Position numbers and translations under genes: made by a program. The notes beneath the pieces are model-generated. The model had not been told where the DNA came from. It ran no database searches and saw only the letters and a program-made list of their open reading frames with translations. 64,000 nucleotides of DNA from Desmodesmus armatus (taxonomy: Eukaryota > Chlorophyta > Chlorophyceae > Sphaeropleales > Scenedesmaceae), in contig VIIQ02000085.1 of the NCBI GenBank assembly GCA_007449985.2, positions 62,001 to 126,000 of the forward strand, read 5' to 3'. Numbering within the stretch: position 1 is the first letter of the stretch; the number at the start of each line of letters is the position of its first letter. Of this stretch, positions 42,611-56,578 are shown in pieces.

Positions 42611-45600
42611 TCAGAACTTCATGAGGTGAGGCCTGTCGCCGTCGCGCAGGGTGAAGCGGGTGCCCAGGTAGCCCTTCAGCTCTGGAGCAGCACAACAGCA
42701 GACACACAACACATGAAGCGACATGGAGGCCAAGCACAACCTCACACACAAAACAGGGACACAAAATACCACCACTGAGACCAGTTGACCAAAATAATCC
42801 TGCCAGACAATTGAACACAATGTTGTCAGAGCTTGCTGTAAGCAGTTTATGTGGCTGAAGAGGACCTGATGTAGCGCGAAAATCGCGACCGTCCCATGAT
42901 GACGGCAGGCTGCCGGCGTACTGCTGCCGTACCTGGTGTGAGTGCCTTGAGCAGTGCTGCGTCCACGGCCTTCTGGTCAGCCACGTACTCAGCACTCAGC
43001 TCCTTCTTGGACTCCTCTGCAGGACAGAAGAGGACAGGTCAGGCGTTGCAGGCAGACAGGGCGGGGGGCAGGACACAGCACAGTGTACAGAATGTGAGCA
43101 GAGGCCAGCAGCGACACCATGAGACAAAGCTCAGCTCCCTGTTGACTCATTTGGACTCTTATGTGCTGCTGACGGATTCAGCTTCAGCCATAGTGTTGTG
43201 CGCGCTTTCCTGTCAAAGCTCTGCTAATTGGTGCAGCGTCCCTTTTCCAGCAGCCCCCCCCCCCCCAGTACACTGGCGCTGTCAGCTGCTCGTGCTGCCG
43301 GTGCTGCTTGCTGGCTGGCTCTCCTGTCCTGAGTTTGTCTGTCAATATTGCAGCCCTCACAACTATCCCTCTCAACAGCCCCGTACCTACACCCTGTCAG
43401 CTGCTGGTTCACACTCCACCACACTGCACCCTCCCTACCTTGCTCTGTCTGTAAATCCCCCCCCCCCAAACGCACCCCTCCAAACCCCCGCACCCCCTCC
43501 CACACACACATCAACAACCCAAAATACCGATAAGCTGAAGCCCTTGGAGATAGTATGTCACCCTTATCAAAGAACTCAACAGCAGGAAGAAGAACTCAAC
43601 AGCAGGAAGAAGAACTCAACAGCAGGAAGAATGATTCATGTGTGAGTGTGTGTCGCTCACCCTTCTTGAAGAACTCCTCCTCTCCCTTCTTGCCCTTCTG
43701 CTTGTCCTCAGCTGCCTTGAAGTAGCTGTCAGTGAACTTGTCCAGGCTCAGCTTGGGCAGCGTGATCTGCAGGGAAAGAGTGACCAACAAACACAGCAGA
43801 AGAGTGAAAGGATGGCAGGCACATGGGATGCGTGGCTGAATCACTGCAGAAGGGGAGGGGGAACAAGAGCTTTGAGGATGATTTTTATCTGGAGCACAGC
43901 TGCACAGTAACAGAGGGAAAGGGGGCGGCACGAGTGCAGGGTGACACAGGGCTGTGGAGTCAAGGGCCGGGGGGGGGGGGGCACACATAAACTGCAAGGA
44001 CAGCTGCGCCCCTCTCACGGTCTACACCCCCATACGCATCACACCGCAAGCAGGTGCATCCCCCCCCCCCCCCCCCCCCGTTGGCTGCCACCTTCCAAAC
44101 CCGCCGCCCTCCACACCCCCTGCCCTTGCAACAGACATAACCGCTGCCACAGTTTTTTGCTAGGGGACTTATAACCCGGCCCAGCATCTGTCTGCCTGCT
44201 TCCAACAGCAGCTGACGGAGCAGCAAGGCCACACCTTGCTTGCTGGTGCCATGCGAAGTGCAGCAGCAGCGACAGCATGAGTGCGGCTACAACTCAGGCA
44301 CAACCCAAGCTGTAGGCCCACTCCTGCTGCAGCTGCTGCTGCATGGCTGCCGGCAGCAAGCAGTTTCAAAGCTCCCCTGTTTTGATGCTCCCCCAACCCC
44401 TGTTTTGATGCCCCCCCCCCCACCCATATTGAAGAACCTCCCCTGGTACGTAGTGATCCTACTGACAGCCCCACGCCCCCATAGCTGCCATCGCAGGCTA
44501 GCAACGTCTGCTTTCGGCACCAACATGACGGCAAAGCCTCCTGCTGCAAGGGTGTGCTGCAATGTGCAGCTTTGCTGCACGCTCCTGCTCCTGCTGCTGA
44601 TGGTGGTGGTGCTGTGCCAAGCCAGCCTGGCAATCCTGACTGCAAACTGACTTCCGAAGTGCCTGCACCAACCCGCATGCAGCTGCCACTGCTGTTGTAG
44701 CTTGCAGTGCAGCAGGATTGCTGTCTGCACCACCAATGCACTGAACTGCGCCGGCCAGTCCGCCCTGCAGCAGCTGCATTTGCTCCGCATCAAGGCAGCT
44801 GCTGCTGTCGCCAGCGTCCTGTGCGCCTGCAGCTGCTGCTGCCATTGTCGCCAGCGCTGCTGTCGCCTGCTGCTGCTGCTTCTGCAATGAGACCACTGCT
44901 GCTGTGCTGGCACACTGCTTGCTGTCGCCAGCAGCGCTGCAGCACGCCATGCCGCTCCACCGCTGTGCTGCATACCCCTCAGACCACCATGGTCTTTCCA
45001 GACGCCCACCGCACTAGCCCTGCTATTGCACAACCATTGCACAACCAACTACCTCACAATACCATCCCACCCGACACCCCACCCAAGCCAACACCCCAAC
45101 TTCATTGCCAATCCCATGTGGACACCCCAGCAGCAGCAGTTGTGCACGCACCTTTGTGCTAGTTGCGACGACGTAGGCCTGGTTCACACGGCGCACTGGC
45201 ACGCCGTTGACCTTGAAGGGCCCAGTCACCAGCAGCAGGCCAGACTCCTGCTGGCGCAGGAACACGACGCGCTTGCCCTTGAAGCGGCCAGCCAGCAGGA
45301 TCAGCACAGTGCCTGGGGTGATGCTGCTGCGCAGCTTTGTGGGCCTGCGCACTGCCTTGTGTGCCAGGGGCTTGGGGGCATCCTCTGCTGGGTAGAAGCG
45401 GGGAGTCTTGGTGGAGGCTGCCGCTGCCACCGCCTGCTTCTTGGGGGTGCTAGGGAACTTGCCGCCGTGCTTCTTCTTGATGTTCCACAGGCCACGGCGC
45501 TTGTAGGTCTTGCTCCTGCGCATGATATACGCAGGGTAACGTCAGCGCCATGCCCCACCTGTTCAAATATGTCCTGCTGCTTGCCAGGGGCTGATGGAGT

Positions 45601-45782
45601 TGCTGTTGCTGCTGCTGCTTGTCTGCCCAAGCACAGGCGTGGTGTCAGCCTCCCTGTGTCGCAATACTGTTTCATTGCATCAGATCCACCACGCTGCCAT
45701 GAACGTAGGCTGCAGGATCGCTGTTCTGTTCGCACCTGCCATGGGCAGACAGCCCGGAGGCAATAACCGTGGCCTTTGCCAT
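42611..45782 (-). CDS. RPL6: Cytosolic 60S ribosomal protein L6 (eL6)
   Basis: eL6 is a eukaryote-specific protein of the large cytosolic subunit. Exons (minus): 45782-45736, 45515-45152, 43766-43661, 43016-42933, 42681-42611; 223 residues, all junctions GT-AG and in phase. Recognisable blocks: [90 protein letters not shown], and the C-terminal [20 protein letters not shown]. The first exon is only 47 bases ([15 protein letters not shown]) and replaces a start that would otherwise seem to lie at 45523. Intron 2 is long (1385 bases), with poly-C and CTG tracts. Length and motif order fit plant eL6. The gene is head-to-head with plastid uL15. Confidence 0.95.
43571..43630. repeat. 20-bp tandem repeat x 3 near an eL6 splice donor
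   Basis: AGAACTCAACAGCAGGAAGA occurs three times without mismatch, beginning about 30 bases inside the intron that follows eL6 exon 3. Confidence 0.92.
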
Positions 45783-46165
45783 GACTGCAAGAAACTAGAT
45801 ATGTCTAGTCCCTGCTTGCTGCCGAAAGAGGGCGACGTGACGGAGCCCCTGCGCTTTGGCGGCACCACCTAAAGACCTGGCCACCCAAAGACCGAAGCCC
45901 CGAAGTGGAGGAAGGATGGGCTGGCCTTACAGGTCGCGAATCTTGCGTGGCTGTGTCGAGAACGTCTGTGCCTGCTTGCTGAAGCCGGAGTGCGAGCAGA
46001 GGAGGGCAGCAGGCTTGTCAATTAGTGGCCACCAAACATGCAGGTGTGAACACAGGGCAGTGGGGCCAATTACAGCGTTCGATACTATATCAGTGCTTTG
46101 GTGGGGCTATCATCCAACGTACGCCACCATTCGCATTTTTGCTGCTCCATCTCTCGCAGGTGGCA
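45783..46165. promoter_or_regulatory. Shared divergent promoter region, eL6 and plastid uL15
   Basis: 383 bases between the two start codons hold both promoters and 5' UTRs. The acceptor-like CTCTCGCAG just before the uL15 start may mean that gene also has a 5' UTR intron. Confidence 0.45.
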
Positions 46166-48459
<2,294 letters not shown>

Positions 48460-48526
48460 ATGCCAGCGCTGGTTCTGTCTGTTGGAGGGGCCGGGGTACT
48501 GAGGATGGCTGGTAGGGTTTGGGTGG

Positions 48527-48531
48527 TGTAA
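48527..48531 (+). terminator. TGTAA polyadenylation signal of the plastid uL15 gene
   Basis: TGTAA 68 bases after the uL15 stop codon. Confidence 0.65.
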
Positions 48532-49667
48532 TGGTGATGTTGTATGTATGCTGTGGCTTGAACTCCACATCAGCGTTTGGTAAGAGAGCGTGAGGGAGCG
48601 GGGTGTTGGTCATTTGACCAGGCGCATCTACTGTGCAGGGCTTTGGGGACTAGCGTAGTTACCTGGTAGGCGTCAGCACTGACTGCAGAGGGAGAGGCAA
48701 GGAGCGTGAATTGGGAGGGGCCACTTAGGGGCGGCTCACTTCTCACAAGGTGTGCTGCGCAAAGAGCTCACTCAGTCGACTCCCAAGTCAGCCATGCTGG
48801 CTACAGCAAACCAAGTTGTGCATGAGCAGGACGAGCCTGAAACTCCCCACATCAACACAATGCACTGCTTATGGACATGTGTATTCAGCTGTGGAAGTGA
48901 GAACATAGCTGTTATCTATGGCGCACACAGTGTGCACTTGGGGTGCCCCTGTAGCAGCACCCAACAAACCTCAGCAGCGAGCATCATGACAGCAGGAACC
49001 GTTGAGAGCGTAAGACTGCAGTCACAAAACCTACAATGAACGTCAGTTGAGCTCTTTGGTCTCTTCCAATTTCAGAAAGAATGTGACTGCATGAAAGACA
49101 GTGCAATGCCTGCAGCAGACTGCTACAAGACTGTACCACTCTTGTATGCATCATGCAGTCAATGGTGACTCCTGGCCAACTTGGATAGAACAGCAAAGCT
49201 CAGCGCTTTCGCAGCCATGTGGACGTGCAGCACAACCTTGCCGGGCCTGGTCGCAAACAGGGCAATGTTGTAATGGCGCCTGCGACAGGCTGGCATGGTG
49301 GCTCCTGTCTTGGGTGGCAATTCTGCACTGAACAAGTCCTTTGCCTGTAGAAGGCTTTACATTGGTAGGCACTTCTTGAAGGGTGTGGAGGCTAGTATGT
49401 CATCAGTTCTCAGTGAGTTCTCTAACTCATGACGTAACCCACCCCAGGGTGACTGACGGGGATGACAGCCGTCAGTGTACATGCTACTGGTTATACACTT
49501 TTGGGCAAAGGTTTGGCTGGGCCATCTCAGCAGGTGCTCATTTCGGACCAAGTCCAAAGATCGCTTCTGCTCACCTCGAACATAGTCAGGCACATCCCTT
49601 CGTGACGCTAGAAGTTGTGTTGAAGCACAGGAAGGTTGCTTATAGTAAATGTGCAGACGCTTGCAGC
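48532..49667. other. Intergenic region upstream of the ankyrin-RING gene
   Basis: No gene supported. It must hold the promoter of the ankyrin-RING gene. The frame of that gene's first exon is open back to about 49383 but without an ATG before 49668. Confidence 0.45.
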
Positions 49668-52600
49668 ATGAGTGCCCTGTTGTCATTGTTGTGCTGTGTG
49701 GAGGCAGACAGCTACAAGTTGATGTCAGCAGTGAGGTCCGGCAGTGTTGCTGAGATTCATGAGCTCATTGCAAAGAAGCCGAAGCTGGCATGGAAGTCAC
49801 AACAGTGGGGTAAGGGTACCTGGGTCGCAGCACGTCATCAGCAAAGGCTGGTGCTTGCACACAGAGCAGGCAGCCCCAGCCCTTGAAAACATGTCACTAG
49901 CATCTGTGTGCATGTGTGGGTCTGTGAACTTGAAGTCAAGTGTTTCCTAGCAGCATGAGACATACAGGGACAGTTGCATGCCGGGGGGTGGGTGCTGTTG
50001 GTGACCTGGGTTGATGCACCACACACCCATTGCAGGGGGGCAGTGCCAAGTTTGCTTGTATCACCACCCCTAGGTGCAGTTTCAGCCTGTATGGTACACC
50101 GTGCCAGCCGCACGTGCCATCCCAGCCTGCACTTGGCCGAAAACATCCCATGTCACTATGGAGAGTGCCCTGCATCATGGTGTCGCTCAGCACGACCCCT
50201 CCCCTCATTCCCCTAGCACACGCTCCGGCCCAGCAAGAAGTCCTGCCTGCGCTGTATAGACGGAACTCCCTGGGTGTCTGTCCATCTGACTGCACCCCCA
50301 CAGGCGGCCAGTCTGCATGGCATGTGGCAGCAAGGGAGGGACAAGCTGAGGCCCTAAAGGCTCTAGCAGCTGCCCTGAAAGCAGCAGGCATGGCAGCGCT
50401 GCACCCCTTGCGGGACTTGGGCGACACCCCAGATGACATCATCGAGGCGCTTGCCAGCACAAGGGACAGTAAGGGCCTCACGCCCCTGCACCTGTCCTGC
50501 ATCAAGGGCCATGCAGATGCTGCAGGAGTGCTGATGCAGCTTGGGGCAAACCCATTCGCCATGGTGAGACAGCAGCAGTCCTGCAGTCCTGGTGTTCGGA
50601 GATAGAGTTCATGGTGCTGCATGCAGCTGTTGCCACCATGCCTCATGCGCAAACAGCGCTGGTGCATCAATCGCTTTTGAGCATTGTAGAGAGCCAATAG
50701 GCCTCCAGGGACTGATCAGAGAGCCAGGGAAGGAGCACATAGAGTCAAACCAGTTGCAACTGTCACACGCGCGACGTGTGGAGCAACCATATTTTGGCGG
50801 GAATCTGTGCTGCTGCGCTGCAGGACTCTGTGGGCCGCACACCGCTGCACTACGCTGCCAGCTGGGGCTTTGCTGATTGCATCAACGCAGTGCTGGGGTG
50901 AGTGGGGTGTAACAGGTTTTGCACACCAACACCACATCTGCGCATGCAGTCCCTGCTAGAGGGTCACAAGAGCGTTGCGCAGCCCAATCTTGAGCTGATT
51001 TCCAGCAGTGTCACAGCTCGTGCTGAGGTGGTGGTTTTGACTGTAGCGCAAGTCGACAGAGGACAGGCTTGTTCCCTCCTCATGATCTGTACATGATCAC
51101 AGCACGCCTACTGCACAAACTAGTCTTTAGCATTTGTCACGGTAAGCACCCAGCTGCATGACCGCTCAGCACAGCACTGACAGGGCGCCCTCTCTTACGC
51201 AGGAGCCTGTGTTTGTACCGTCCGCGTTGTGCAGGCACTACAGTGGTGCTCCCAGGGAGGGCTGGGGCTATGCCTGGCCCAACACAGGGCAGACTCGCCT
51301 GGTTGATGTGCAGAACTCTGCAGGGTTTACTCCTCTGCACTATGCCGTGTGGGTGGGACGCAAGGAGGCAATACAGGTGAGCGGGTGACATAGAGTGAGA
51401 GGCATATTGCAGGGGTGTGTCGCGCCGGCAGGATTGCGTACACAGACAGTGGCTCTAGATCCACTGCACTATGTAGTGCTGCTGGGCTGCAGGCAGGTAT
51501 GTCACGTGAGTCAGGGTGACGTGCAGAACCACTGTCGTGCTGGCCCTGCCGCCCACCCAACAGCGGACACAGGGCTGTGCATAAGAGTAACGCGACGTGC
51601 TGGGGTGTGCTGGGGGCGAGTGGAGCAGCTGGTTGCCAAGTTTCACTCATGGCCGGTCTATGGTTTGGGAAATACCCAGGGTTAGGTGCTGGGGTGCAGG
51701 CCTGATAGATGCCGCATGCTATGTGCATGCAACCCCGTGTTGCGCCTGCCTGCTTGAATTCTGGAGTCCTCTTGCAAATATCTGTACAGGGTGTGGATGC
51801 AGCCTGCAGGCAACAGTTGCAGGCATCCCCTCGTCTTTCCGTATGGCAGCGTTTGTGCTGCTGTGTGACTTTGTCTCAACCAAGAAGCTGCTTGTTCAAG
51901 TCACACTGCAGCAATACCACCAATTCCAAGCTAGCAACTAACCAAACAATCACGCGGTTCTGTTTTGTGCTGCACAGGCCCTGGCATCTTATGATGCCAG
52001 CCTCAGGGTGGTCAACACTGGCAATGACTTCGAGTGGATCAAGGTGCGTGGCTGAAGGTTCGATGTGTTGGTTGATGCGCTTCCGGTGTGTGCGTGAGCG
52101 TGTGCTGCCTTTGATGTGTTGCTATAAACAGCTCACGTACGGCCGGCTGGCCACCTTTCTGAATGTCCGGCAAGACACACCGTGAACTGTATCTGGCTGT
52201 GACTGCCAGCCATGTAGTGTGCTGTGTTGTGCTGTGCTGTGCTACACAGTACTGTGCTGTGTGTGAGCTGAATCAGCAAGGTTTGTCAACGCTGGTGGAC
52301 GTGTGTGTGATGTCTTGCGCTGTCCCTGTGTCTGCGGTGGCCCTTCAGGTTGGCAGCGGCAACACGCCCCTGCACTTGGCGGCATTTGGCGGGGATCTGC
52401 AGGTGGTGAAGCTGCTGTTAGCAGCGTACGTGCAGTCGCTTGCTGCAGGGGCTGAGGTGATGGCTGCAGGACGGGGCCAGTGGGGCAACAGGGCCACAGG
52501 TACGGCATGGCTGTTTGTTGGTTGACTGTCAGCACAGGGTTTTGATGCTGGGCTCAGAGTTTGGAGGCACAGGGTGCTGTTTGTTGCGTGCAATGCTTGC

Positions 52601-55600
52601 CTTTGCATGTGTTGCAGCTACTTCCTTTGGATGACCAGAGCAGCATTGATGTACTGCGTCAGTGGCTGCATCCAAAGAGGGTGCACGGCTGTCACAGTAT
52701 GGTCAGCCACATTTGCTAGCCTGTTGGGATCGCGACTGTTAAAGGGCGAGCAGTCGCCACCTTACGACTGTTCGCACTGCCGCTGCCGTTGCTGCCGCCG
52801 CCGCTGCTTCAGATGATGTGCGTCACATCCGCAACAGGCGTGGCTGGATGGCGTACCACATCGCCATCCACAAGAACTTTGACTACCTGGCAGAGTTCCT
52901 GCACCCTGACATACCGTGAGTTCCTGCACCCTGACATACCCGTTGTTTCCTGCACCAGACATCCCGTAAGTTCCTGCATCCAGACATCCCGTCAGGCTCC
53001 TGCAACAGACACACCGTAAATACCTGCACCCAACATCGCCGCAACTTTACCTGCCGTGACAGCTGCATGTGGTGTTGCCCCCCGCCCTGTGTCTGAATGG
53101 TGTGCTGACAACAGAATGATGGTCTTTTCCGGCAACTGGGTGGGCTGAGGACATGAACCCTTTTAGGAGCAAGTGCTTTTACATGTGCACATTGTTTGCT
53201 GCTGCAGGTACACCTTCATTTTCAGCAATGAGGACATGGCCCCTGGCTCTGTGCGCATCTATGGCCCAGCACGCCTCATGGTCATTGCAGCAAAAGCCCT
53301 ACAGCAGAAATTGGTGGATGAGCTGTCAGCAGTGGAGGAGCAAACAGCAGGATCCAAACCAGCAACAGCACCAGCAGCAGCAGCTCTACACGTAGATGTA
53401 GTGCCAGCGGCCGACCAGCAGCAGCAGTACCATAGTGGTGCTGATGTTACTGCTGCTGCTGCTGCTGCTGTATGGAGTCCTGCAGTGATTGGGGCGCCTG
53501 TTGGCAGCACACAAACAGCAGCAGCAGCGGCGGTGGGACCAGCAGCAGGTCTACAGGAAAGCGTGTCGAACAGCTCCCAACCGCAGTCCCTCGTATCACC
53601 CTTTGTGGCATACACTGATCGCAGCTTTACCTCTTTCTCAGCAGGGGCGTCAGCACCCGCGTCTGCTGCTACGTCTGCAACAGCTGCGGGCGTGCCCACC
53701 CCGTTGGGAGTCTCCCGGGCTGCCACCCCCACCGATGCAGCACACGCTAGCCCAGCAGCGGCGGCGGCAGTGGCGGCAGCAGCAGCAGTGGCCGCGCTGC
53801 CAGCGGTGGAAGTGTCACCTAGTGGTACGGACCACACCGGTACGGAGCACAGCTTCTGTGCAGGTGTTGTGCACACAGCAGCAGCACCTGCAGAGGCAGC
53901 AGCAGCAGGTGCAGCAGGTATAGCAGTAGGAGGCGGGCTAGGTGTGGCACACACGTCCTCTTTTGCGGGTTTTGCTCCTGCGCGGCAGCAGCAGCTGCAG
54001 GACAATGCGTCTGTGAGTGACACCGGCCTCAGCGGCAGCAGCTTCCCACCCAGCAATGCTGCGATGGCGGGGTCAGCGCCAGGGAGTGTGGCAAACTTTG
54101 GTCCTATCAGTAGTATAGACAGCAGCAGCCACAAGCTGCCGCAGAGTACGCTGCTGACACCATCAGGCGCTGTCATGACTGTGGAAGCCAGCAGCACAGA
54201 CCGCAGCGTACAGTGGTCACACATCGAAGATGGCAGCCAGCAGCAGGCCCAGCAGCAGCAGCAGAGGACGCCGCCGCGGCACAAACGCGGGCACAGTGCT
54301 GTGCCGGTTGTGGGGTATAGCCGGCAGGGCAGCAGGGGCTGAGTGATGCGGCGGGGGGAGCACGGGGCAGCAGCGATGACCAAGCGCCGTCTAAGTTTGG
54401 GTGGCCGCGGATGGAGTCACTGAAGCGGCGCAACAGCAGAAAGTGAGTGTGTCAGACAAAAGTATATACTGATGCAAGCGTGTCTGGTTCTCATGCAGCC
54501 GCAAGTGCTGTTGCAGCCTTGCTGGCGAGGTTGGATAGCAGCGGCTTGCTTATAGACGGGAGTACTTGGTCATGTATGTTGTGGCTGCATCGACAGTGGT
54601 ATGTCCTGCAGTAGCTGCTGTGCTTTGGTGATGTGAGGACACCCCCTTGCATGATGCCGTGACACGCATGCGTCAACACATCTGCTGATGTTCAGCCCCA
54701 CATGTGTTGAACATCAGGAATACATGCAGCCTACCAAGAGTGACGGCAATGGCCATTGCAGCATTCTCACGTCCGTGCTGCTGCCATACATGCGTGGTGC
54801 TCAGCACAGCTTGCCTGCTGTCCCTGCCCTGTCGTGTCAAACCTGTCAACCACCTGTCAACCTGTCACACCTGTCAACCACCTGTCAACCTGCCAGCAGG
54901 GACTTTCTGGAGATGCTGCCCCCCAGTGCAGTGCAGACCTGCGCAGAGGACGACACAGATGCAGCCACCAACAGCACCAGCCCCGGCCCCGCCGCCGCAG
55001 CCGCCGCAACAGCGGCCAGCAGCCGCCGCAGCTCTCAGGACGCAAACACAGCGCCCGGCAGGGCATCCGGCATCCGCAGGATAAGCTCGCTGCCGACGCG
55101 CGTGGGTGCCCGCGCAGCGTCGGCGGCTGCGGCAGCGGCGGTGTATGCAGAGCAGCAGCCGCACCGGGTGTGGTTCAGTGAGGTCCCAGAGCGCCCCGTG
55201 CACGAGAACCCGCTGAATGTGGTGCTAGCGGCCCGTGCGGACCAGATCGGCGACAATCCGGAGGCTATCCGGCGGCAGCTGCTGGCTATGAAGCTGGCGA
55301 GCGGTGCTCTGCAGTTTGACTCTGCTGTCAGTACCTTCACAGCTACGTTGACCGGACCCAACAGCCTTGCAGCGTCTCGCATCGCGTCGTTCTCGGCAGG
55401 GTTCCCGCCCAGTAATAGGACCAGCATGAACAGCAGGACGGGGGCTGCTGGCAACGGGGCGGTTTCACCAGCGGCGGATGCTGCGGAAGCTGTGGCGCAA
55501 GCAGCGGGGATGGTGCAGGCGGTGGCAGCAACAGCAGCAGCGCGGGGACTGCCGACGTTGAGCAGTGTAGACAGCGAGGGAACTGGCCATGGACCGTTTG

Positions 55601-56578
55601 CGTCCTCGCAACAGCAGGACAGCCTTGGAGGGGCTGTCGATGGTGTGGTCAATGACGAGGATGCCCAGCAGAGGGCCCGTGGGCTGTCTCCTTCTCCAAG
55701 CCTGTTTAACCTCACTGCTGCGAACGTCATCTCCCGGCAGCAGTCGCACTCGCTGCAGCGGCTGCTCTCCGGCAACTCACGCAGCCAGCAGCGCGCCGGC
55801 TCGCTTGCGGTAACCCGGCAGCAGCAGTCCTGCTCGTCAATCCCGTCCCTGGCATCGCCGGGATCTGCATTGCAGCTGACAGCAGCAAGCAGCAGTGAGG
55901 TGGTGTCGGCTGGTGGTGCGTTCAGCGGCAGCGGGGTGTTAGCAGAAGCAGGGAAGCGTGTAGCAGCAGGGAATGGGGAGCTGCCGGTGGTGCAGCTGCA
56001 GCCAGCGGGTCCTGCTGCGATCATGATCAGCGAGGGCGATGATGGGGATGATGAAGGCGTTTGTGAGATCTGCTTTGATGCGGAGGCTGTCGTGGCCCTG
56101 CAGCAGTGTGGGCACACGCTGTGTGTTGGCTGTTGCAGGGAGCTGTGCAAGCTGCACCACTTCAAGCCTGGGCTGTGTCCATACTGCAGGTAGGTAGGGT
56201 GAGAGGTTGGGGTGCCTGCAGGCATCTAGGGTTTAGAGGCAGCTGCGGCTTGCTGTACAGTTGCCTTGCAGCTGATAGGCCTGTTGTTCATGCCACAAGG
56301 GGGTTGATCAGCTGGCAGGGTCATGGACAGCTGTCATGGGAAAGCCAGGACATTTTTTGAAGTCGAGTAACAAACATCATGGGGCGTCACTGCAGTGCCT
56401 ACTACTTGCACCACGGCGCTTGGCTGCTTGGCTGTTCAAATCGATTCAGCATCCTGTTTGAAGCTGTTGCTCCTGCCACTGCTGCTGCCTTTGCTCTCCT
56501 GCCTCTGCTGTGTTTGTTTGCTTGTGCAGGCAAATCATCGCCGGCTTCTCCCGCGCAACGCATGTGTTCATCCCATAA
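49668..56578 (+). CDS. Ankyrin-repeat RING-finger E3 ubiquitin ligase, XB3/XBAT-like
   Basis: Predicted E3 ligase: ankyrin repeats bind substrate, the RING recruits E2. Exons: 49668-49809, 50304-50563, 50824-50897, 51235-51376, 51978-52043, 52349-52456, 52618-52696, 52813-52915, 53208-54442, 54900-56189, 56530-56578; about 1182 residues. Ankyrin motifs: KGLTPLHLSCIKGHADAAGV, VGRTPLHYAASWGFADCINA, AGFTPLHYAVWVGRKEA, GNTPLHLAAFGGDLQVVKLL, RRGWMAYHIAIHKNFDYLAE. FLHPDIP then matches the XB3 'LLNPSSAEP' position. A Ser/Ala/Gln-rich linker of about 800 residues follows, then a C3HC4 RING, CEICFDAEAVVALQQCGHTL to CPYCRQIIAGF, close to the C-terminus. Exon 9 breaks frame at the G run 54335-54338; one more G restores SKFGWPRMESLKRRNSRK. 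The ends of exons 6 and 7 were chosen to keep phase and are the least certain. The linker is much longer than in land-plant XBAT proteins. Confidence 0.88.
52905..53035 (+). repeat. Tandem degenerate copies of an exon tail with its splice donor
   Basis: The end of ankyrin-RING exon 8 (GAGTTCCTGCACCCTGACAT then ACC|GTGAGT) is followed by about five decaying copies of a 22-26 base unit, TTCCTGCAxCCxGACATxCC, several ending in their own GT (CCGTGAGTTCC, CCGTAAGTTCC, CCGTAAATACC). Confidence 0.85.

Noticed and set aside
44169..45048. Long open frames on the minus strand within the eL6 gene
   Set aside because: They lie wholly in the long eL6 intron and derive from CTG tracts.
45153..45523. eL6 starting at the ATG at 45523
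   Set aside because: It would give MRRSKTY with no leader; a 47-base upstream exon with a good donor joins in phase and gives a more typical N-terminus.
53259..54383. 374-codon minus-strand frame opposite E3 ligase exon 9
   Set aside because: Mirror of the Ala/Ser-rich coding exon; no domain and no partner exons.
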